Shown: piece after piece, positions 57,969 through 64,000 of the stretch | Numbering within the stretch: position 1 is the first letter of the stretch | Layout: each line of letters starts with the position of its first letter | Assembly: GCF_000745345.1 (NCBI RefSeq) | Contig: NZ_JQNR01000005.1 | Span: forward strand, 4,464,001-4,528,000 | DNA from: Actinacidiphila yeochonensis CN732 | GTDB lineage: Bacteria; Actinomycetota; Actinomycetes; Streptomycetales; Streptomycetaceae | Reading direction: 5' to 3' | Length of the DNA stretch: 64,000 nucleotides | Translations under genes and position numbers: made by a program | Notes under the pieces: generated by a model | What the model saw: the letters and a program-made list of their open reading frames with translations, nothing else | Databases searched by the model: none | What the model was told of the DNA's origin: nothing

Positions 57969-58817
57969 TCACCAGGTGGGGACGAAGCCCCCGTCGATCA
58001 GGAAGTCGCTGCCCGTGACGTTGAGGGAGGCGTCGCCGGCGAGGAAGAGGACCAGGTCGGCCACCTCCTCGGGCCGGCTGAAGCGCCCGGTCACCGTGGC
58101 GGCGGCGGCCTGCGCGACCACGTCGTCCGGGCTCCCGCCGGTCGCCGCCGAGACCGTCCGCGCGACCCCGCCGCCGCCCAGCCACAGATCGGTCTCCACC
58201 GGCCCCGGGCTCACCGTGTTGACGCGGACGCCGCGCCCGCCCACCTCCTTCGACAGCGCCTTGCAGAACGCCACCAGAGCCGCCTTGCCGGCGCTGTAGT
58301 CGACCACCAGCGGGTCCGGGAGGCGGGCGTTGACCGAGCCGATGGCGACCACCGAGCCGGCCCCGGCCGCGAGCATCAGCGGCAGGGCCGCGCGGGTCAC
58401 GCGGACCGCCGCCATCAGGTTCAGCTCCAGCGACGCCCGCCACGCGTCGTCCCCGACCTCCAGGAAGCCGCCCGGGCGCGGCGGCGCGGTGCCGACGTTG
58501 TTGACCAGGACGTCCACCCGGCCGCCCGCGGCCTCGACCAGCTCTGCCGCGCCCTCGGCCCGGGCCAGGTCCACCGGCACCCACACCACCCGGCCGCCGC
58601 TGCGGTCGACCAGCTCGCCCAACGCGTCGGAGCGGGTGCGCGAGCCGGCCAGCACGGTCGCCCCCGCACCCGCCAGCGCGGCGGCGACGGCCAGCCCGAT
58701 GCCCCGGCTGGCGCCCGTCACCACGGCGGTCCTGCCGTGCAGCCCGCCGCCGGCGCCCGTACCCGTCTCCGCCCGCTCAGGGCCCCGCTCGTCCGTACCC
58801 GTGCCCGTGCCCGCCAT
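57969..58817 (-). CDS. Short-chain dehydrogenase/reductase (SDR)
   Basis: A 282-aa classical SDR: TGASRGIG at ~37-44 after a 27-residue low-complexity leader, NNVG, Ser in AIGSVNAR, and YSAGK. The end (GRFSRPEEVADLVLFLAGDA, FLIDGGFVPTW) is standard. ATG 58817 has GGAAGG twelve bases before it. It is convergent with the methyltransferase gene, only ten bases apart. Substrate unknown. Confidence 0.9.
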   Translation of the reverse strand: MAGTGTGTDERGPERAETGTGAGGGLHGRTAVVTGASRGIGLAVAAALAGAGATVLAGSRTRSDALGELVDRSGGRVVWVPVDLARAEGAAELVEAAGGRVDVLVNNVGTAPPRPGGFLEVGDDAWRASLELNLMAAVRVTRAALPLMLAAGAGSVVAIGSVNARLPDPLVVDYSAGKAALVAFCKALSKEVGGRGVRVNTVSPGPVETDLWLGGGGVARTVSAATGGSPDDVVAQAAAATVTGRFSRPEEVADLVLFLAGDASLNVTGSDFLIDGGFVPTW

Positions 58818-59175
58818 GACCGCTGCCCGCCTTCCGCGGCCGTGCCGCGCCGTTCCGGTGTCCGTCCGTTCGCGGTATCCGTCCTGCTCGCATCCTGGGT
58901 CCCGCCGTGGCCGCCCGCCGCGTGCCGGGCTCCGTCCGGGGGAACGGCGGGCACGGCTCCGGGCACCGGCCGGGCGAGTCCCGCGGTCGGCCACCGGAGC
59001 CGTTGATACGTTTCATCCGCACGGTGGGCCGCTTCGACGGCGGGTCGAGAGCGAGCCGAGAGAGCTGGCGGAGAGCAGGCCGACGGAGTTGACGGACGGT
59101 CAACTACGGTCCTGTAGGCGGAATGTGACCCCATGGCTGCGGTGGATGGCGGCCAGAGGGGGGAGCGGGCCGGGA
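58818..59175. other. Intergenic region between SDR and ScbR-like gene ends
   Basis: A 358-base gap behind the ScbR-like gene and before the SDR gene, both on the minus strand. An inverted TTGAC/GTCAA pair near 59090-59103 (TTGACGGACGGTCAA) is perfect over 6 bases on each side and may be an operator for the SDR promoter. I see no gene. Confidence 0.4.
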
Positions 59176-59823
59176 TCAGGCCGGGGCGGGTTCACCCGCC
59201 GCGGCGGCCGCGCGGCCCAGCACCCCGGCCGGGTCCGGATCGGCCTGCAGCGCCCGCAGGAGCAGCAGCCACATGTCCCGCAGCCGCTTCTCGATCAGCG
59301 CCCGCCCGTCGAGCGCGTCGGAGATCGTGTGCAGGCCGAAGAAGGCGTAGACCACGGTGAGCGCCGCGGCCTCCGGTGCCACGTCCGCGGCCAGTTCGCC
59401 CTCGGCCGCCGCCTCCCGCAGCAGCTCCGCCACCGTGTCCGTCCAGGCGCCGAAGGGCCCCGGCACCGGGGCGTCGATCGCCTTGCGCTCCATCCACAGG
59501 CGGGACCCGGCGCGCACCACCACGTCGTCGCGGAACGCCCGCGCCACGCTGAAGCTCAGGGCCACGAGCTTCTCCAGCGCGGAGCCGCGCGCGGCCCGGA
59601 CGCCGGCGATCATCTCCGGCCAGGTGCCCAGGGTGGCCTCGACCACGGCCAGCGCCAGCCGCTCCTTGTTGGCGAAGTGGAAGTAGATCGCGCCGCTGGT
59701 GCGGCCCGAGCGGGCGCTGATGTCACTGATGCTGGTACCGGCGTACCCGCGTTCCTCGAAGAGCTCCGCCGCGGCCTCCACCAGAAACCTGCGCGTCGCC
59801 TCGGCCCGTTCCTGCACGTCCAC
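59176..59823 (-). CDS. ScbR-like gamma-butyrolactone receptor (TetR family)
   Basis: A 215-aa TetR-like protein. ERAEATRRFLVEAAAELFEE, then SISDISARSGRTSGAIYFHF and NKERLALAVVEA, is the HTH pattern of the ArpA/ScbR receptors; the length also fits. GTG 59823 is used. It is divergent from an AfsA/ScbA homologue, the classic arrangement of receptor and signal synthase. It should bind a gamma-butyrolactone and release DNA. Whether it is a true receptor or a pseudo-receptor cannot be told from sequence by eye. Confidence 0.85.
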   Translation of the reverse strand: MDVQERAEATRRFLVEAAAELFEERGYAGTSISDISARSGRTSGAIYFHFANKERLALAVVEATLGTWPEMIAGVRAARGSALEKLVALSFSVARAFRDDVVVRAGSRLWMERKAIDAPVPGPFGAWTDTVAELLREAAAEGELAADVAPEAAALTVVYAFFGLHTISDALDGRALIEKRLRDMWLLLLRALQADPDPAGVLGRAAAAAGEPAPA

Positions 59824-59907
59824 TCCGCCTGCCGCCGCTGTGCCAACGGGCAGACAATCTAGCGCCTCCGTCGGGGGTGTCGGGCCGTAAGTCGGGACAA
59901 TCCGGGT

Positions 59908-59935
59908 GCGTATCAGCCGAATGCGGGTTTCTCTG
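59908..59935. promoter_or_regulatory. Possible butyrolactone-receptor binding site (ARE-like)
   Basis: Between the ScbR-like and ScbA-like genes, ATCAGCCG-AATG-CGGGTTTCT resembles the ARE pattern (ACCG-N-CGGTTTGT), imperfectly. It is right before ATG 59941. A weak call. Confidence 0.3.
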
Positions 59936-59940
59936 GTCGT

Positions 59941-60861
59941 ATGACGAATACGGTCGGCGCTCCACCCGCCCCGGGCCGTCGGAAGGGCCTGAGCTGGTCC
60001 CGCACGGTTCCCCGCGAACTGGTGCACCGCACCTCCGTGGCGGAGGTCCTGCTCACCGACGTACGGCGTACGGCGGCCGGGATGTTCGAGGCGGCCGCCT
60101 GCTGGCCGCGTTCGCACAGCACCTTCCCCGCCGACGGCAGCGACCTGCACAGCCCGCTGCTGGTGGTGGAGACGCTACGCCAGCTCGGCATCTACCTGCC
60201 GTTGCGCTGGTTCGGCGTGTCACCGGCCGCCCACATGGTCATCGCCGACGTGTTCTTCGCCCTGATGGCCGAGCGGGAGCCGCGAGCCGGGCACGGCGGC
60301 AGCGAGGTGGCCTGCACGGTGGCCGTCGGCGGCGTCCGGCGGCACGCCGACGGCTCGCTCGCCGGGCTCCGCCTCGACGTGGAGTTCCGCGCCCACGGAC
60401 GCGCCTTCGCCCGGGCCGGGGGCGGCGCCCGGTTCCTCGCCCCGGACCGCTACGCCGCCGTGCGCGCAGGCCGGTTCGGCGCCCTTCAGCCGCCGCCAGG
60501 TGCCGGCGGCCGGCCCCACCCGGACCTGCTGGCCGTCTCCCGCCGGGCCGACGTGGTGGTCTCCCGGCGGGCCGGGGTCCTCGTCGTCGACCCGGCCGAC
60601 CCCCGCCACCCGTTCTACTTCGACCACCCGAGCGACCACGTCCCGGGCATGGTGCTGCTGGAGGCCGCACGGCAGGCGGCGGCCGAGGCCAGCGGCGGAA
60701 CGCTGCTGCGCCCCACCTCCGGCAGGCTGGTCGCCGAACACTTCACCGAATACCTGCCGGCCGCCCGGGTCGAGGCCGTACCGCACCACCACACCTGCGT
60801 CTTCCGGGTCCGCCAGGGCACGGCCCGCACCGCCTACGGGGTGCTGGGGTACGGGTTCTGA
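59941..60861 (+). CDS. ScbA/AfsA-family gamma-butyrolactone biosynthesis protein
   Basis: A 306-aa protein with the two AfsA hot-dog repeats: the first at ~25-140 (ELVHRTSVAEVLLTDVRRTA, SPLLVVETLRQLGIYLP), the second at ~200-305 (HPFYFDHPSDHVPGMVLLEA, RQAAAEASGG). AfsA joins a beta-ketoacyl-ACP with dihydroxyacetone phosphate to begin butyrolactone synthesis. The conserved Glu of VVETLRQ and LLEAARQ are present in both halves. It is divergent from the receptor gene, so a quorum circuit is likely. Confidence 0.88.
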   Translation: MTNTVGAPPAPGRRKGLSWSRTVPRELVHRTSVAEVLLTDVRRTAAGMFEAAACWPRSHSTFPADGSDLHSPLLVVETLRQLGIYLPLRWFGVSPAAHMVIADVFFALMAEREPRAGHGGSEVACTVAVGGVRRHADGSLAGLRLDVEFRAHGRAFARAGGGARFLAPDRYAAVRAGRFGALQPPPGAGGRPHPDLLAVSRRADVVVSRRAGVLVVDPADPRHPFYFDHPSDHVPGMVLLEAARQAAAEASGGTLLRPTSGRLVAEHFTEYLPAARVEAVPHHHTCVFRVRQGTARTAYGVLGYGF

Positions 60862-60891
60862 CCGCGCGGCGCCGGGCCCGGGGCGCACCCG

Positions 60892-61878
60892 CTACGGGAG
60901 CAGCGCCAGAGCCTCGGCCAGGTTGTGCTCCACGATGCCGCGCATGAACGCGCGGTCGGGGAAGTCGCCGTCCAGCAGCCGCAACGGCCCGGCCACCAGG
61001 GACAGGCGCATCGCCAGCATGTAGAGCTCCGTCCGCCGCGGGTCGAGACCGGGCACAGCGAGGGCGGCGTAGTGGGGGCCGAAGCGGATACGCAGGAAGA
61101 CGTGCTCCCACTCGCTGTCGAAGTACATCAGGTTGTCGATGTCGATGAGGACGGCCCGCCCCTCGTCGTCCACCAGCACGTGGTCCGGGCCGAGCTCCCC
61201 GTGCGCCAGGCCGTACCGGGCGCGGGGCACCACCCGGCCGCGCGACTCCCGCAGCAGGGCGTCGAGCCGGTCGCGGACGGCGGCGATCCGGGGGTCGCGA
61301 CCGGCCGCCTCCGCCAGGTCGCCCAGGGCGCGGTCGAACACCCGCTGCTCGCACGACTCGGCGCGCGCCGCGCCGCCCCGCTCCACCAGGTCCACCCGGC
61401 CGAACCGGGGTGCGGTCCGACCCCGCATCAGGTCGAGGGTGCGGGCCAGGTCCGCCAGCACGGAAGCGGCGCGCTCCGGGTCCGCGGTGAGCAGCCGCTC
61501 CAGGGTGCCGCCCCGGATGTCCTCGACGACGGCGGTCTCCACCGGGCCCCGCACTCCGGCGCCGTCCGCCGACAGCAGCTCCGGCATCCGCGCCCCGGCC
61601 TCCTCCAGGGCGCGCCGGGCTGCCAGGTACGGGGCCAGCCCCGAGGCCGCGGCGAACGGGTCCGACGGGTCGTCAACGTTCCCGCCCGGCCAGAAGTTCT
61701 CCTCGTCGGCCCACCGGTAGACGATCACACTGCGCGGTCCCGACCCGTCGAGGCGGACCCGGTAGACGCCCTTCTTGCTCCCGGCGGGCAGGCGTTCGAC
61801 CCCGGCGACGACACGCCCGGTGCCCAGCGCCTTCCGCACCGTCTCCGACAGTTCCCCGTACTCCGCGAATGTGCGCAT
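60892..61878 (-). CDS. Aminoglycoside phosphotransferase-family kinase
   Basis: A 328-aa kinase-like protein. The Brenner motif is HGELGPDHVLVDDEG (HGE and H in place of HGD and N), and VLIDIDNLMYFD carries the DFG-like Asp. The N-lobe Arg/Lys is in SVIVYRWAD. The substitutions at the catalytic loop leave activity doubtful. It resembles the phosphotransferases that modify antibiotics or metabolites. It is convergent with the ScbA-like gene, 30 bases apart. Confidence 0.8.
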   Translation of the reverse strand: MRTFAEYGELSETVRKALGTGRVVAGVERLPAGSKKGVYRVRLDGSGPRSVIVYRWADEENFWPGGNVDDPSDPFAAASGLAPYLAARRALEEAGARMPELLSADGAGVRGPVETAVVEDIRGGTLERLLTADPERAASVLADLARTLDLMRGRTAPRFGRVDLVERGGAARAESCEQRVFDRALGDLAEAAGRDPRIAAVRDRLDALLRESRGRVVPRARYGLAHGELGPDHVLVDDEGRAVLIDIDNLMYFDSEWEHVFLRIRFGPHYAALAVPGLDPRRTELYMLAMRLSLVAGPLRLLDGDFPDRAFMRGIVEHNLAEALALLP

Positions 61879-62395
61879 CCGGGGACCCTACCGGCGTCCC
61901 GTCCGCTCCCCGCGCCGGATTCAGGCGCGCGTCCGCCCGCTGCCGCATCACCCGTTCGGCCGAAGCGCGCGGCTGATTCTTCGAGCGCTTCGCGAGCCGC
62001 GGCGGAGCTGCTTCGGCGTACCGAGCGGCAGTGCGAACGAAACAAGGCCCACCAGGGAGTTTCGTGGGTGTTGCGGCGGCTTTTCGGGGGCGGCTTGGGG
62101 GCGGACGGCGTGCTCGGCGCGCGGGGGCGCGCGCCACCAGTACGCCATGTGACATTGCGCGGTTGCTTGACCACGCGGCGTCGCGGTCAATACCGTAACG
62201 ATCGTTACGTTCTCGGTGGACGCCGGGGAACGGCGCCTTCCGGGCGGCCGCCCTCCGGCCGCGCCCACCGGGAGCCCGCCGCCGCTCGGCCCCCGAGGGC
62301 CAACCCCGTGGAGCCGCGCGCACGCGGGCCATTCGCCGCCGGGTCGCGCCCGTCCCCACCCGCGCGTCCGGCACTCTCGAACGGACCTCCCCCCA
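61879..62395. other. Intergenic region before the HAD hydrolase
   Basis: A 517-base gap with no gene I can support. It contains the promoter/operator at 62167-62209. The stretch 62210-62395 after it is very GC-rich and would be the leader of the HAD mRNA. Confidence 0.45.
62167..62209 (+). promoter_or_regulatory. Promoter with 16-bp perfect palindrome CGTAACGATCGTTACG
   Basis: TTGACC (62167-62172) and TACCGT (62191-62196), 18 bases apart, look like -35 and -10. The palindrome (62194-62209) overlaps the -10 and start of transcription, the place for a TetR-type repressor. The first gene downstream is the HAD hydrolase at 62396. The cognate regulator is not visible in the window. Confidence 0.6.
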
Positions 62396-63091
62396 GTGAC
62401 TCACTCACCCCTTTTCTCCTGGACCCCGGCAGCGGTCGTCTTCGACTGCGACGGCACCCTGATGGACACCGAACGGCACTGGCAGGACGCCCGCGAGCGG
62501 GCCCTGCGCGAGTACGGCCTCACCGCCGCGCCCGGCTTCGCCGAGCGCGCCAAGGGCCTGCACTACACCGAGTGCGGCGAGATGATGGCCGCCGAGTCCG
62601 ACCGCCCCGACCTGACCACGGAGCTCACCTCCGCCCTGCTCGCCCACTTCCGCGCCCTGGTGTCGGCCCACCCGCGCACCATGCCCGGGGCGCCCGAACT
62701 GGTCGCGGAGGCGGCCACGTCCGCACCGCTGGCGGTGGCCAGCAACTGCCCGCTGGAGGTGGTGGAGGCCTGCCTGTCCACCGCCGGGCTGCTGGCCTAC
62801 TTCGACCACATCGTGGTGCCCGACGGCGGCGCCGTCCGCCCCAAGCCCGCCCCGGACGTCTACCTCACCGCCGCGCGGCTGTGCGGCGCGGAGCCGGCCG
62901 ACTGCCTCGCCGTGGAGGACTCGGCGTGCGGGGTACGGGCCGCGGTGCAGGCGGGCCTGCGGGTGCTCGGTGTCGGGCCCTGGCCCGGCGAGGACCTCGC
63001 GGAGAGCGTCGACCTGTGGGTCGAGCGCCTCGACGACCCGGCGGTCACCGCGTGGGCCTGCCGGGGCGAGGCCATCGAGCTCGCCCACTGA
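62396..63091 (+). CDS. HAD-family phosphatase
   Basis: A 231-aa HAD hydrolase. VVFDCDGTLMDTERHW (~15-30; both Asp) is motif I, ASNCPLEVVEACL motif II, RPKPAPDVYLTAA motif III, CLAVEDSACGVRAA motif IV. A helical C1 cap lies between. It resembles beta-phosphoglucomutase and sugar phosphatases. GTG 62396 is used; the ribosome site is weak. A promoter with a perfect palindrome lies 190 bases upstream. Confidence 0.88.
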   Translation: MTHSPLFSWTPAAVVFDCDGTLMDTERHWQDARERALREYGLTAAPGFAERAKGLHYTECGEMMAAESDRPDLTTELTSALLAHFRALVSAHPRTMPGAPELVAEAATSAPLAVASNCPLEVVEACLSTAGLLAYFDHIVVPDGGAVRPKPAPDVYLTAARLCGAEPADCLAVEDSACGVRAAVQAGLRVLGVGPWPGEDLAESVDLWVERLDDPAVTAWACRGEAIELAH

Positions 63092-63749
63092 CACCCCGTC
63101 ACACGCGTCGGACCAGCAGCCGGTCCACCTCCCTCCCCACGGCTCCTTCGACTGTCGCACGGCTTCGCCGTCTGCCCAGTGCGCCCGCCGAAGGACACCA
63201 GGCCCGAGCCGCACCCCGGCTCGGGCCGCCACCCGGGGCTGCGGGGCGGCACGGCGCACGGGCCGACCAAGGACGGACCCGGGCCGGTCCGCGCCCGGGT
63301 CCCGCGAGGGCGCGCCGCCGCGTCCGGTTCCCCCGGCCGGACGTCGACGGTGTGCCACCCCGGCTCTCCGGGGCCGACACCGGAGAGCCGGGGGGCGGCC
63401 GCCGCCCCCGGCGGCCGATGCCCGCACCGACCGGCCCTGGAGCGGGCACCCCGTACCGGTCCAGGGTCTGCCGGGCATCCCGGTTCTGGTTCACGCGCCC
63501 GACGACGTCGCGGGCCGGCGAACCGGCACCGGCCCCGGGCGCCCGCCCGGGGCCGCGCGGTCCGGCCGACCGCCGTGAGGCGCCCTCTGCCGGGCGGCCT
63601 CGCGGGACCGGCCCGGCGGCGGCCCCTGCCGGAGCCGCCGCCCTGCCGGGCCGGGGGACCGGCGTCCGCTCCGCCCAGGACCCGACCCGCGAGGGTCGGA
63701 CTTCGGGAGGGGCGGACGCCCTGGTTCCCGGACCGCCGAACGGGTCAGC
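63092..63749. other. Intergenic region between convergent genes
   Basis: A 658-base GC-rich gap with no supportable gene. It holds the terminator hairpin 63358-63393. The rest shows no repeat or AT-rich block. Confidence 0.4.
63358..63393. terminator. Hairpin terminator downstream of the HAD gene
   Basis: CCCCGGCTCTCCGG (63358-63371) and CCGGAGAGCCGGGG (63380-63393) are perfectly complementary, loop GGCCGACA. Confidence 0.75.
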
Positions 63750-64000
63750 TCAGCAGCTGCGCCAGCGTCGTGACCGGCCCCCGGCGGCGGTGAAGAGCAG
63801 GCCCACGCCCATGGCGCCCGGGTCGGGCACGCCCGCGGCCCGGTCGCCCAGGTAGCTGGCCCGCCCCCGGCGCGCGGTGAGCCGGGCGGTGCTGCGCACG
63901 CCCTCCCAGGCGGCGTCCGCGGCCCGGCCCAGCGCCTCGCGGGGATCACTGCCGGCCGGCTCCGCCTGGAGCGCGGCCGCCGCCGGCGCCAGCGCGTCCA
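63750..64000 (-). CDS. dhaL: DhaL subunit of dihydroxyacetone kinase, 3' part (cut by window end)
   Basis: Only the last ~83 residues lie in the window. AADAAWEGVRSTARLTARRG, then RASYLGDRAAGVPDPGAMGV matches the end of the DhaL nucleotide-binding domain (KGRASYLGERSxGHxDPGA). In the other reading frame the tail would read GPVTTLAQLLS, a more natural end with a stop at 63745, so the C run near 63775 may hold an indel. The full protein phosphorylates dihydroxyacetone with DhaK and a phosphoryl donor. The DhaK gene should be upstream, outside the window. Confidence 0.75.
   Translation of the reverse strand, partial: DALAPAAAALQAEPAGSDPREALGRAADAAWEGVRSTARLTARRGRASYLGDRAAGVPDPGAMGVGLLFTAAGGRSRRWRSC

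Noticed and set aside
1..64000. CRISPR array, tRNA genes or prophage
   Set aside because: The repeats found are short, contiguous tandem runs without spacers. No cloverleaf with an anticodon or phage structural gene was seen.

Overview
The window is a very GC-rich stretch of an actinomycete chromosome, almost certainly Streptomyces or a close relative. The evidence is the strong third-position GC bias, frequent GTG starts, Tat and Sec secreted enzymes, MmyB-type regulators, Streptomyces-type small proteins, a gamma-butyrolactone signalling pair and a GH10 xylanase. I see no tRNA, rRNA, CRISPR array or prophage. The content is accessory metabolism, secreted enzymes and many regulator/target pairs.

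Layout. 1-6.7 kb: the end of a rhamnose-type sugar uptake operon (substrate-binding protein with a 1-bp frameshift) and its LacI regulator with two operators; an MmyB regulator divergent from a short-chain dehydrogenase (SDR); a NUDIX gene broken by a 4-bp duplication; a YihY membrane protein; an FMN reductase. 6.8-8.5 kb: an IS5-family element in a CTAG site carrying a convergent, lower-GC passenger gene, abutted by a ~204-bp MITE that ends at the stop codon of a secreted lectin gene. 8.5-18.6 kb: a beta-trefoil lectin with a possible aerolysin-like module, a secreted esterase, a two-gene operon of unknown function, a guanidine-III riboswitch with its SMR exporter, and an LMW phosphatase/fructosamine kinase pair. 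18.6-29.5 kb: an SDR, a geranylgeranyl reductase family flavoprotein, a decayed sugar-acid locus (signal-peptide/SDR chimera, FadR regulator, truncated galactonate dehydratase), a TetR/aldo-keto reductase/MFS unit and a Pit phosphate transporter.

29.5-44 kb: further regulator/enzyme pairs with visible operators, a leader peptide before an alpha/beta hydrolase that has lost its nucleophile, a secreted beta/gamma-crystallin, and a three-gene overlapping operon (Tat amidase, 59-aa protein, large secreted hydrolase), then NAD kinase. 44-51.5 kb: a P1 peptidase and a SigK/RpoE-ChrR-type lipid-modification operon (FAD oxidase, DUF1365, cyclopropane-fatty-acid synthase-like, DUF1295) preceded by the wreck of its ECF sigma factor. 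51.5-64 kb: xylanase, a Cys-containing leader peptide with a DAACS symporter, acetyl-xylan esterase, a TetR/methyltransferase pair with operators over the start codon, an SDR, a ScbR/ScbA-like butyrolactone pair, a phosphotransferase, a HAD phosphatase and a partial DhaL.

Two themes recur. Transcription factors sit next to one or two target genes with twin palindromic operators between them (LacI 1.2 kb, TetR 24.9 kb, 32.5 kb and 57.1 kb). Several genes are in decay: RhaS-like, NUDIX, SDR chimera, DgoD and the ECF sigma factor. Some of the single-base breaks could be sequencing errors.
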